Assembly: GCA_017447325.1 (NCBI GenBank) | Contig: JAFSNU010000160.1 | Location: 1 to 7,620 of the forward strand | Origin: Synergistaceae bacterium | Lineage (GTDB): Bacteria > Synergistota > Synergistia > Synergistales > Aminobacteriaceae | Direction of reading: 5' to 3' | Length of the DNA stretch: 7,620 bases | In this document: in pieces, positions 1 to 6,946 of the stretch | Layout: each line of letters starts with the position of its first letter | Numbering within the stretch: position 1 is the first letter of the stretch | Notes under the pieces: generated by a model | The model's input: only the letters and a program-made list of their open reading frames with translations | Told to the model about the DNA's origin: nothing | The model's database searches: none | Position numbers and translations under genes: made by a program

Positions 1-359
1 CTACAGCCATTGGCCGGAGTTGACGAGCAGCTTGCGTTGAAGGTTAAAGTACGGCATCATGGACAAAATCCCGGGATGCGACGATCTGCCGGTCTATGGC
101 GACATGGGAATTACGCTTGGAGGCAAGCCGCTTTATTTCTCTAAAGATTTCTTAATTTACTTGCCGAAGGGCGTTGCGCCGGAAGTTCTCGCGGAGCTTG
201 ACGAGGCCGTCGCGAAGATGCAGGCTGACCCGCAGTTCCAGGAGGACATGGCCCGGCAAGACACTTTCAAGCGCAGAGGCAAAGGCGTTCATATTCGACA
301 AGCGTGACTCGATCGAGAAAGTTTTGGCCGAAGCTCCGAACATGGAGGACTTAGAGTAA
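1..359 (+). pseudogene. tctC: tctC remnant: C-terminal part of a TTT-type substrate-binding protein, two frameshifts
   Basis: TctC proteins are periplasmic binding proteins that capture carboxylates for the TctA/TctB membrane transporter. Only about the last 119 codons lie in the window; the 5' part is outside it. Family sequence runs through all three frames: frame 1 (1 to about 40) reads PLAGVDEQLALK, frame 2 (about 41-281) reads LKYGIMDKIPG and then the typical FLIYLPKGVAPEVLAELDEA segment, and frame 3 (282-359) gives the C-terminus KAFIFDKRDSIEKVL...MEDLE before TAA. Frame 2 has a TGA at 38-40 and frame 1 cannot continue, so one shift lies near 40-44 and another near 270-282. No protein can be made across them. 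The tctB and tctA remnants directly downstream support the identification. The family call is firm; the substrate cannot be read from this piece. Confidence 0.85.
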
Positions 360-530
360 CCGGGGTCGCGAACCCTGAACCCGTTATTAGGGCGTTGGGT
401 TTCACACCGGCTTTCGTTTACTGTTTACTATAATTTATGACTGCGGCGCATTAGACTAAGTATAAAAGAGCGAAGTTTGATGCGCTGCGGTGTCGTGTTT
501 AGATTTGAAAAGGGAGGCTCGAATTAACAC
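360..530 (+). other. tctC-tctB intercistronic region with a GC-rich hairpin
   Basis: No gene is seen between the tctC stop and the tctB start. The region holds a loose C-run/G-run hairpin (GAACCC at 370-375 against GGGTTTC at 397-403) and a better inverted repeat at 441-490. An AGGAGG-like sequence (AGGGAGG, 511-517) serves the tctB start at 531. Confidence 0.5.
441..490 (+). repeat. 13-bp inverted repeat between tctC and tctB
   Basis: The arms CTGCGGCGCATTA (441-453) and TGATGCGCTGCGG (478-490) can pair over all 13 positions if three G-U wobbles are allowed; the loop is 24 nt. No T-run follows, so it does not look like an intrinsic terminator. Stem-loops after a binding-protein gene often stabilise the upstream mRNA so that the binding protein is made in excess over the membrane subunits; that role is inferred here. 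Confidence 0.5.
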
Positions 531-1045
531 ATGGCCGCATTTCTAAGAGAATGGCTGAAGATTAGAAATATGCACTTGTTCTTCCCCATGGTAATCGGCT
601 CGATATGCGTGTTATTATTAGTGATAATCGCGCTGTAGCGGGCAGGCGGGCTGTTAAGTGCAAAAGGGGACGCCGTTTATAAATTTCAAGAATTATCATT
701 TCTTTACGCATCTTTGCGCATCTTTGCGTATCTTTCGCATCTTTACGCATCTTTCGCATCTTTGCGCATCTTTGCGCCGAACTATGACAAGTTAAAGCTC
801 TGGGGCGCGCTGGTCTTGTTTGTTGCGTATTTAATCGCGCTGCCGCAGCTGCATTTTGTCCCCGCAAGCATAATATTTATATTCTTGTTTTGTTTAACGT
901 GTTGTTTGACTTTAATAAAGCCCAGCCGTTTAATTTCAAGAGTATATTAATTTCGCTTATATGCTCTTACGGCGTATGGTATTTATTCTTTCAAGTCTTT
1001 AATATTATTTAATATTTATTTAATAGCTTGATGAAAAGCAGGTGA
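531..1045 (+). pseudogene. tctB: tctB remnant: small membrane subunit of a TTT transporter, amber stop, repeat insertion and frameshift
   Basis: TctB is the small four-helix membrane subunit of TTT carriers. The start ATG at 531 follows AGGGAGG (511-517). The first helix is visible (MHLFFPMVIGSICVLLLVII), then codon 36 is TAG (636-638). Beyond the stop the same frame stays open to 950 and reads RAGGLLSAKGDAVYKFQ, a stretch encoded by the 10-bp tandem repeats (about 701-778), then PNYDKLKLWGALVLFVAYLI and two more hydrophobic segments. Near 930-947 the family sequence moves to another frame (LISLICSYGVWYLFFQVFN, to the TAA at 1010-1012). In that frame a short tail runs on to a TGA at 1043-1045, which may be the old C-terminus. 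The defects are thus one nonsense codon, one repeat expansion and one frameshift, plus a stop near the end. Position between tctC and tctA and the hydrophobic pattern give the identification. Confidence 0.82.
701..778 (+). repeat. Tandem array of about eight 9-10 bp units, consensus TCTTTRCGCA, inside tctB
   Basis: Units start at 701, 711, 721, 731, 740, 750, 759 and 769. Six are 10 bp (TCTTTACGCA, TCTTTGCGCA and close variants) and two are 9 bp (TCTTTCGCA, at 731 and 750). Read with the tctB frame, the array encodes a Leu/Ala/Ser/Phe-rich stretch lying between YKFQ and PNYDKLKL, where TctB proteins normally have a short loop, so it appears to be an in-frame expansion. On the - strand it yields a lysine/arginine-rich open frame that I regard as a shadow. 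The units are directly adjacent with no spacers. Confidence 0.9.
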
Positions 1046-1051
1046 ATAAAC

Positions 1052-2021
1052 ATGTTGACAGGCTTTAGCTTTATTAGGCGTCGTTGTGGGAATAGTGTGC
1101 ATGACTGCGACAATGGCCGTGGCCGTGTTCTTGCCTATGACTTACGCGTTCAGCTTTAGGCGATATTAATTAACGTCCCTGGTACGCCTTCGAGCGTCTG
1201 CACGACTTTATGGCACGGCGGGGCGAGGCCGATAGAGCTTTAAAGATCGGCGTCACTGCGTCTTTATTAGGCGGAACGTGCTGGCCTTATTAACGCCGCC
1301 GCTTGCGAAAATGGCGATAAAGTTCTCGGCTGTCGAGAAATTTTTAATTATATTATTCGCAATGACTGTTATAGCTGCACTGTCCAAAGGCTCTATGACT
1401 AAAGGCATTTTCTCGGGTTTTCTGGGAATGGCGAGCTGAGCATGAATAATAAAATGCGCACGGAGCTGCTGCCGTTATTAATCGGCCTGTTCGCGATAGC
1501 TCAGATGTTTCAAGAGGCTGAAAAGGGAATGCGGAGCAACGCGCTTGACGAGGGCGCGACTATCGAGGGCGCACGCAAATTCTCGTTTAAAGATTTTTCA
1601 GACCAGTGGATTAATGTAATTCGGTCGTCTTTATTCGGGACTTTTATGGGCGTTCTGCCCGGCGTCGGAGGCAGTGCGGCGTCTTTAATTGCTTATAGTC
1701 AGGCTAAAAGCTGGTCAAAAGAGCCTGACAAGAGGGCTTAATCGCGAGCGAGAGCTCAAATAACGGCTTGACCGGCGGCGCGTTGGTGCCTTTGTTATCT
1801 TTAGGCATCCCCGGCGATTCAACTACGGCTGTATTAGTCGGCGCGTTTTTATTGCAGGGAATTCAAGTCGGGCCTTTATTTATTCAGCAGAATCCTGACG
1901 TTTGGACGCAAATTTTGCTGGCTTTAGCATTATGCAATGTCTTTATGTTCCGGTGAAATTAATTTCGATCTGGGATAACGCAAAAGGTCACGTAATGGAG
2001 AAGACCGGAATTAAAGAATAA
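1052..2021 (+). pseudogene. tctA: tctA remnant: large membrane subunit of a TTT transporter, broken by serial deletions and frameshifts
   Basis: TctA is the roughly 500-residue, about 12-helix membrane subunit that carries the substrate. The ATG at 1052 follows AGCAGGTGAA. Family blocks occur in order but in changing frames: MLTGFSF, then LLGVVVGIVCMTATMAVAVF (to 1154); about 25 codons missing; NVPGTPSSVCTTL (to about 1209); RRGEADRALKIGVTASLLGG (to about 1278); LALLTPPLAKMAIKF to FSGFLGM (to 1430); about 25 codons missing; NKMRTELLPLLIGLFAIAQM to GVLPGVGGSAASLIAYSQAK (1442-1735); GLIASESSNNGLTGGALVPL and LGIPGDSTTAVLVGAFLLQG (to about 1946); and the tail PVKLISIWDNAKGHVMEKTG, ending in TAA at 2019-2021. 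The tail is probably TctA's own C-terminus after loss of about 100 codons; that assignment is weaker. The NVPGTPSS and LGIPGD motifs are the most diagnostic. Confidence 0.88.
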
Positions 2022-2023
2022 TT

Positions 2024-2029
2024 AGGAGG
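2024..2029 (+). promoter_or_regulatory. Intact ribosome binding site of the garR remnant
   Basis: AGGAGG lies 10 nt before the ATG at 2040. It is a full Shine-Dalgarno match in front of a gene that no longer encodes a complete protein, and it fixes the start. Confidence 0.75.
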
Positions 2030-2039
2030 TTTATTAATT

Positions 2040-2495
2040 ATGAAAATTGGATTTATAGGACTTGGAATTATGGGCAGGCCAATGGCCAAAAATTTATTAA
2101 AGGCCGGGCATGAGCTGGTAGTTTTTGACAGAAGTTCGGAGCCGGTCGAGGACGTCGTGAAGTTTGGCAACAGCAAAGCAGTCAAGGCTGAGAAAATTCA
2201 GGACGTCGCAAAGGGCTTTAACTATGCTGCCGAACTCGCCGCATGTAAAGAGCGTTATGCTTGAAGATGACAAACTCGCTGATTATATGGATAAAAATGC
2301 CGTGTTTATTGATATGTCGAGTATTAATCCCATAGCAAGCCGCGAGATAGCCGACGCTTTAGCAAAGAAAGGCATTGAGATGCTTGATGCGCCCGTCAGC
2401 GGAGGCGAGCCGAAAGCAATAGACGGCACGTTAAGCTTCATGGTCGGCGGCAAGTTCGAGCCGGTGTTAAAGGCCATGGGCTCGATTGCGAAGTC
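2040..2495 (+). pseudogene. garR: GarR-like 2-hydroxy-3-oxopropionate (tartronate semialdehyde) reductase remnant
   Basis: This family (beta-hydroxyacid dehydrogenases of about 290-300 residues) reduces tartronate semialdehyde to glycerate with NAD(P)H in the cytoplasm. The start at 2040 has a strong ribosome binding site. The N-terminus shows the Rossmann dinucleotide-binding loop (FIGLGIMGRPMAKNLLKAGH). After about 60 codons, near 2215-2220, the sequence shifts frame and loses a few codons, resuming at TMLPNSPHVKSVML. It then keeps IDMSSINPIASREIADAL and the substrate-loop motif DAPVSGGEPKAIDGTLSFMV. The reading ends at FEPVLKAMGSIAKSG, after which the sequence belongs to the next gene. The catalytic-lysine region (G-x-G-x-x-x-K-L-x-N) and the whole helical C-terminal domain are absent, so even a corrected frame would be inactive. 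Closely related 3-hydroxyisobutyrate dehydrogenases are an alternative, but the GGEPKA motif favours GarR. Confidence 0.85.
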
Positions 2496-2843
2496 CGGCA
2501 CAAGTCCTATAGTTTATGACTAAAGAATTATTAAAGGCCGCTAATGCAATAAGCTTAATTGACGCGAATAATAAGAGCGTTGCGTTAAAGCCGAATTTAG
2601 TCGTTGCCGGCACGCCTGAGCGCGGAGCAGTGACGCACCCGGGAGTTTTGAGCGGAGCTATAGAGTATTTTATTGAGAATAATATTAATGTTAAAGATAT
2701 AAGCATAATCGAGGGCAGCTGGGTCGGCGACGAGACAATGCGGGCAATGCGCCGAGCCGGTTATGATAAAGTCTGCGAGAAATATAATGTTAAATTTCAT
2801 GACTTAAAGAAGGACGCAACGCGCGATATAGATACGGCTAATA
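2495..2843 (+). pseudogene. DUF362 family protein remnant (N-terminal third)
   Basis: DUF362 proteins are mostly of unknown function, often carry ferredoxin domains and occur in anaerobes. The extreme N-terminus seems to survive as GTSPI in the garR-side frame, followed by a one-base shift into the frame starting MTKELLKAANAISLID (ATG at 2516). The conserved core follows: VALKPNLVVAGTPERGAVTH, where KPN and the TH are family hallmarks, then GVLSGAIEYFIENNINVKDI and the IIEGSWVGDETMRAMRRAGY segment. It breaks after YNVKFHDLKKDATRDIDTAN, and the open frame ends at a TAA (2858-2860) that already lies in the next remnant. More than half of the family's usual length is missing. No ribosome binding site or separate start is preserved because a deletion joined it to garR. 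The identification rests on the KPNLV...THP and EGSWVG pattern. Confidence 0.78.
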
Positions 2844-3247
2844 TACGGCGAAGGATTTAATTTAACGCCCGAGCCGTTTAAAAACGACATAACGTGACTT
2901 GGTAGAGCCGTCACGCGTGTTACGCCGCTGGACTCGGAACGTTTGGAATACACAAGCATATTATCACTGAAAAAGGCTGCTGCTGAACTATTATAAGTTT
3001 ATTTGTTGACTGTGAGCTTGAGCCGACTGAACGCAATTATACAGGAGTTTATGACTATTGCATAAAGTGCGGCGCGTGCGTCAGACGCTGCCCGGTTCAG
3101 GCCATAAGTATTAAATATTTGCGCAATCCTAAATTATGCGGCGAACATGCACAGCATCTCCGCAAAGAATTTAACGGCGGCCTGTGCGGCAAGTGTTTAG
3201 TCAAAGTGCCATGCAAGGCGCGTAATCCTAAGCAAAATAAATTATAA
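2844..3247 (+). pseudogene. QueG-like double 4Fe-4S cluster protein remnant (C-terminal part)
   Basis: The pieces resemble the C-terminal half of epoxyqueuosine-reductase-like '4Fe-4S double cluster binding' proteins. Frame 3 (2844-2897) reads FNLTPEPFKNDIT before TGA; GRAVTR follows after the stop. Another frame gives CYAAGLGTFGIHKHIITEKG (about 2925-2983) before TGA. The last frame (2987-3247) reads LFVDCELEPTERNYTGVYDY, then a ferredoxin motif C-x2-C-x2-C-x3-CP (CIKCGACVRRCP) and a second cysteine set (KLCGEH, then GLCGKCLVKVPC), ending NPKQNKL at TAA 3245-3247. Both cluster motifs look complete, but the N-terminal part is missing and at least two frameshifts precede them. True QueG carries a cobalamin-binding N-terminus, which is not visible here, so a QueG paralogue is the safer name. 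The 5' end is fused to the DUF362 remnant by a deletion. Confidence 0.75.
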
Positions 3248-3258
3248 ATAAATTATAA

Positions 3259-3330
3259 AAGAGACTTGTTTAATTTTAAATTATAAATTATAAATTAAAT
3301 CAAGCCTCTTAATTTTAAATTTTTAAATTT
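3259..3330. terminator. Probable bidirectional intrinsic terminator between the Fe-S remnant and flagellin
   Basis: The arms AAGAGACTTGTTTAATTTT (3259-3277) and AAATTAAATCAAGCCTCTT (3292-3310) are complementary except for about two positions, with a 14-nt AT loop. On the + strand it is followed by the T-rich stretch at 3311-3330; on the - strand, just after the flagellin stop, it is followed by a T/A-rich stretch (TTTTATAATTTATTT). It lies between two converging genes, where a shared terminator is expected. Confidence 0.7.
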
Positions 3331-3333
3331 AAA

Positions 3334-6300
3334 TTACTGAATTAGACTGAGCATCGACTGCGGCAGCTGGTTTGCCTGAGCAAGCACAGAATTGCCGGAC
3401 TGGCTTAAAATTTGCAGCTTGACAAAGTCGAGCATTGTCTTGGCCATGTCAATGTCGCGTATTCTGCTCTCGGACGAGCTGAGATTTGCGCTTGTAGTTG
3501 TGACGTTGCGCATAATGCTCTCGAGCGAATTTTGAGCCGCGCCGATTTTAGACCTCTGAGCTGAGACTTGTTTTATCGCGTTGTCCAAATCACCTATGGC
3601 TTTCACTGCGCCGTCCCGCGTCATGACGTTTACGCCATGAACACCCAGCGCATTAGCCGACATGTTGCCGATCTCTAAATATAAATCTTCGTGCTGATTA
3701 GCTCCGGTTTGAATTTTTGAGTTTTCGCTCTTTAAATGAATTGTAGTTATATAAGGCTTTGAGTCAGCCTGAAGAATATAATTTTTCTGAGTGTCGCTCC
3801 ATACTGCTTTCATTCCGGTCATAGCGTCAAATTTAACGTCAACGTTTCTATCGACAACGCCCTTTAAAATATTGCCGGATAAATTAACGCCGCTTGCTAT
3901 TGCCGTGCCGTCATGAGCATTATAAACTGAAGCCGTGTAGCTCGTATCTTTAGAATTTTGAATAGTGTTAAAGCCGAACGCGTCGATTAAATCGCCGTAT
4001 GCGCTCGAGAAAGTCAGTTCGCCGTCAGAGCCCGGGATTAAAGATCTTAAAACAAAAGTTCCGTTCACGGTCTCCATGCCGTTAGTTAAAGTTGAATTTT
4101 CAACGAAGCTCACGAAATTATTTGTGTCGCCGTCCGTGACGTATTTGCCTTGGCCTAATCCATCGCTGATTGCGTTATTTAATTTTTCTTTAACGCTGTT
4201 TAACGTGTCAGTTGCCGAGAGAGTTATATTGGTCCGCTTGCCGTCGCCCTGGCTTATGGTTATAGTCTGCGGCTGCTCGAGCATGAACACGCCCTGTGAG
4301 TTATAAAATCTGTCTATGTCTTTAAGCTGCGTGTCGCCTGTCGCGATCTTGCCGGCGTAATTTGCTGTAAAGCTCGATAAAGTTATCGGATACACAGGGA
4401 CGTCGTCTGTTAAATCCGGATCAGGCTCTGGAAAATTTGCGGCCAGTTCTGCAAAATTGTTTGTCGGCCTTAATGCAATATTGCCTGTGTAAACTTTGCC
4501 GTTTAAGCTGTTTAAATAAAAATTATTGAAATTTAATCTAAGATTTGATATGGCTTCAGAATTTAAATTATACTGCACGCCCTGCGAATCAGCTGCAGCG
4601 TAACCGCCCCATGATTTAGACCAGTCTTCGTCCTGCTGTCCTGTGACATATAACGACGTGTCAACCGGCTTATCACTTGTGCCGTTGCCGCTGACCTGAT
4701 AGACAAATTTTGAACCTGATTTTAAATATTCGATTTGCGAAGCATCGATATTTAAAATTAAATGATCGTCGTCTTCGCCTAATAATGCGCCGATATTAAT
4801 GCTCGTCTTGCCGCTCGACAAAACTATTTCATTATCGCTGTAGCTTGCTGTCTCGCCGTATGAAGTCAAAACGTTAGAACTTGCCCTGAGCGTGACTGAG
4901 CCTTTGCCGGAAATTTCGTCATACTGAGTTTTAATTACTTCAAATAAAATGCTCGCGTTGTTCTGCGTGCCGGAATCGTTCGTCGTTGCGTCAGCGTCTT
5001 TCACGCCTAAAGTAAACGCGCTCTCGTCTATATTATAGCTGCCGGTGAGCTTGGTCGTCGCGTTGGTATCAACTAAAGTTTTATCTTCGTCTATCTCCGG
5101 CGTAGAAAAATTTGCGGTTGTATACTTATTGCTGGATATACTATTTATATAAAAAGCAACTCGTTTTTCAGTCACTACTGCTCCTATATTAAAATTAGCA
5201 CCTTCAGAACTTGTCTCAAGCGAGATACTCTCTCCGCCTATAGTCAATTTTGAATCAAGATTATTTGTAATATGATTCTCGATAGTTTTGGCGACACCTT
5301 CAGGAGTTGTAATATCTGGAGCGTTGTCATCGCTGGAGCTTTGTATAAGTACATCAATATAATTAGAATTTGAAGAATTGCTGGCGTATATAAATACTCT
5401 TTCAATGTTGCCGCTCGTGTTCCCTGCTGTGACAGTCCCGCTGTATGTTGTCGTATAGCCCGACTTTGAAGTAAAATTATAAGTCGATAAAGTTGTAACA
5501 GAAGCTGCGTCGTCAGCTGTATTAGCAGTACTGATTGAAAGCGATACTGTTAAAGGCTGACTGGAATTTTTTGCCTCGAGATTAAATCTTGTCGGCCTGT
5601 TAGCGACTTCAGAACCTGTAATTGTAATAGTGTCCGTTCCGCTGCCGGTACTCAGCGATACTTCACTGTTAATTCCCTTGAGCAAAGCTGCAATTTCAGT
5701 CTCACTCGCGCCGGCAGGTATAGTCGCTATATTAGATAACGTTTGCGATTCCGTTTCATTCGAGACAGTTATGCTTACATATTCTTCATACGAGCTTGTA
5801 TTCCCTGAATTTACACTTGCTGCTTTGATTGCCGCGCCGTAAGTCTGAGCGTCTTCTGTATTAGTCAATTGATTTATCGTAGTCGATGCGAAATCGTAGA
5901 CTCTAATACTATTGGCGTAAATCTCGTTCTGATTTGAGACAGTTGTAATTTTATAACCGCCAGAATCGCCGTCAAGCTCCGCTGTAAGAGTTATTTCTGA
6001 GCCGTTGCGTGTTATAGACGAGTAATTATTATTAATGTCATTGACTATAAGCTGCGCAACGTCTTTTGCTGTCGTAGCAGAAGCCGGCACAGTAATAGAA
6101 CGATTACTAATCATATATCTGTTTTTACTGTAATTATCGTCGTCTGTGGCCGTATTTTGATAAATATAATAAGTTATATTTTTTTCAACTCCGCTCGTGT
6201 TGCCCTGAGCAACTGCGCTGCTCACGCTTGACACGTAAGTATAAGTCACTTCTCCGCCGCCGGCTTTAGCTGCGTTAATCTGATAAGTTCCGGCCGGAAT

Positions 6301-6927
6301 ATTGCTGATCTCAACGCCGTTATTTATGCTGTTGTCAGTCTGCTCGTCTGTAACCAGATTTTCGCTGCGAATTTTAAATATCGAGGACTTTTGAACCTGA
6401 GCCATGCCCGGAACAGAATTAATCTCAATTCTAAAGTTGCCATCGTTTTCAATCGCGCCGCGGATATATGCCTCTGTTGATAATTCGTCCGAAGACCAAA
6501 TTCCGCACACGCTGCCGTCTAATAATTTTTTCTTGTTAAACTGCGTCGTACTTGAGATATTATTAATTTGATCTTTAAGCGCGTCGATCTCAAGTTGAAT
6601 ATAGCTTCTGTCCTGAGATGTCAAAGTATCATTTGCCGCCTGAACGCTTAACTCGCGCATACGCTGCAAAATGCTGTGGGTTTGTGATAATGCGCCCTCT
6701 GCCGTCTGCAATAGCGAAACGCCGTCCTCTGAATTTCTTATCGCCGTGTTTAAGGCCTGGGTCTGTGTTCTAAGTTTCTCGCTGATTGCAAGCCCCGCCG
6801 CGTCGTCAGCTGCCGAGTTAATACGCAGGCCTGTCGATAATTGCTGAATTGATTTCGAGATCGCGTTATTAATGTTATTTAACGCATTGAACGCATTGAG
6901 AGCCGGAATATTAGAATTAATTCTCAT
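3334..6927 (-). CDS. fliC: Giant flagellin (1197 residues), flagellar filament subunit
   Basis: Flagellin is exported through the flagellar type III system and polymerises into the filament. Residues 1-140 form the N-terminal D0/D1 (MRINSNIPALNAFNALN, then STGLRINSAADDAAGLAISE and LQRMRELSVQAAND). Residues about 1080-1197 form the C-terminal D1/D0 (SLESIMRNVTTTSANLSSSE, SRIRDIDMAKTML, ending QLPQSMLSLIQ). Between them lie about 930 variable residues rich in Thr, Ser and Asn. Common flagellins have about 270-500 residues in total, so this is a giant type. Several internal stretches (near residues 277-325, 400-445, 535-580 and 888-925) share a Flagellin_IN-like pattern of beta strand, T/A-rich turn, helix with spaced Val/Leu/Ile, then beta strand. 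A single cysteine occurs at residue 141, just after D1. The TLR5-recognition segment of D1 (residues 87-99) looks intact. The ATG at 6927 is set by GGAGGT 7 nt upstream and the conserved MRIN start. The frame is uninterrupted, unlike its neighbours. The gene could equally be named hag or fla. Confidence 0.97.
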   Translation of the reverse strand: MRINSNIPALNAFNALNNINNAISKSIQQLSTGLRINSAADDAAGLAISEKLRTQTQALNTAIRNSEDGVSLLQTAEGALSQTHSILQRMRELSVQAANDTLTSQDRSYIQLEIDALKDQINNISSTTQFNKKKLLDGSVCGIWSSDELSTEAYIRGAIENDGNFRIEINSVPGMAQVQKSSIFKIRSENLVTDEQTDNSINNGVEISNIPAGTYQINAAKAGGGEVTYTYVSSVSSAVAQGNTSGVEKNITYYIYQNTATDDDNYSKNRYMISNRSITVPASATTAKDVAQLIVNDINNNYSSITRNGSEITLTAELDGDSGGYKITTVSNQNEIYANSIRVYDFASTTINQLTNTEDAQTYGAAIKAASVNSGNTSSYEEYVSITVSNETESQTLSNIATIPAGASETEIAALLKGINSEVSLSTGSGTDTITITGSEVANRPTRFNLEAKNSSQPLTVSLSISTANTADDAASVTTLSTYNFTSKSGYTTTYSGTVTAGNTSGNIERVFIYASNSSNSNYIDVLIQSSSDDNAPDITTPEGVAKTIENHITNNLDSKLTIGGESISLETSSEGANFNIGAVVTEKRVAFYINSISSNKYTTANFSTPEIDEDKTLVDTNATTKLTGSYNIDESAFTLGVKDADATTNDSGTQNNASILFEVIKTQYDEISGKGSVTLRASSNVLTSYGETASYSDNEIVLSSGKTSINIGALLGEDDDHLILNIDASQIEYLKSGSKFVYQVSGNGTSDKPVDTSLYVTGQQDEDWSKSWGGYAAADSQGVQYNLNSEAISNLRLNFNNFYLNSLNGKVYTGNIALRPTNNFAELAANFPEPDPDLTDDVPVYPITLSSFTANYAGKIATGDTQLKDIDRFYNSQGVFMLEQPQTITISQGDGKRTNITLSATDTLNSVKEKLNNAISDGLGQGKYVTDGDTNNFVSFVENSTLTNGMETVNGTFVLRSLIPGSDGELTFSSAYGDLIDAFGFNTIQNSKDTSYTASVYNAHDGTAIASGVNLSGNILKGVVDRNVDVKFDAMTGMKAVWSDTQKNYILQADSKPYITTIHLKSENSKIQTGANQHEDLYLEIGNMSANALGVHGVNVMTRDGAVKAIGDLDNAIKQVSAQRSKIGAAQNSLESIMRNVTTTSANLSSSESRIRDIDMAKTMLDFVKLQILSQSGNSVLAQANQLPQSMLSLIQ

Positions 6928-6934
6928 GCTCCGA

Positions 6935-6940
6935 ACCTCC
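6935..6940 (-). promoter_or_regulatory. Flagellin ribosome binding site
   Basis: On the - strand GGAGGT stands 7 nt before the ATG, a near-ideal Shine-Dalgarno sequence. A GGA also occurs between it and the start (CGGAGCATG). Confidence 0.85.
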
Positions 6941-6946
6941 AGCTTT

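Noticed and set aside
424..434. TATAAT at 429-434 as a tctB promoter
   Set aside because: No acceptable -35 at 16-18 bp upstream; in an AT-containing intergenic stretch the hexamer alone is weak.
701..778. CRISPR array
   Set aside because: The units are 9-10 bp and directly adjacent, with no spacers.
562..867. 101-codon - strand open frame rich in Lys/Arg/Met
   Set aside because: It reads the tandem repeat array and the tctB remnant backwards; the composition comes from the repeat and there is no family pattern or ribosome binding site.
531..950. Reassigned TAG codon making tctB one readable frame
   Set aside because: tctB has a further frameshift downstream and all neighbouring genes are broken by shifts and deletions that recoding cannot explain.
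1052..2021. Programmed frameshifting in tctA
   Set aside because: There are at least five frame changes, and several coincide with loss of tens of codons from conserved regions.
2283..2706. - strand open frames opposite garR/DUF362
   Set aside because: They mirror codon structure of the + strand remnants, which have clear family matches.
1..3247. Sequencing or assembly error as the cause of the broken genes
   Set aside because: Missing blocks are too long for base-calling errors, and the adjacent 3.6 kb flagellin frame has no error. It still cannot be excluded for single one-base shifts.
3965..4306. 113-codon + strand open frame opposite flagellin
   Set aside because: Antisense shadow of a clear flagellin coding region; no ribosome binding site or recognisable protein.
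5630..5842. 70-codon + strand open frame opposite flagellin
   Set aside because: Antisense shadow of the Ser/Thr-rich flagellin variable region.
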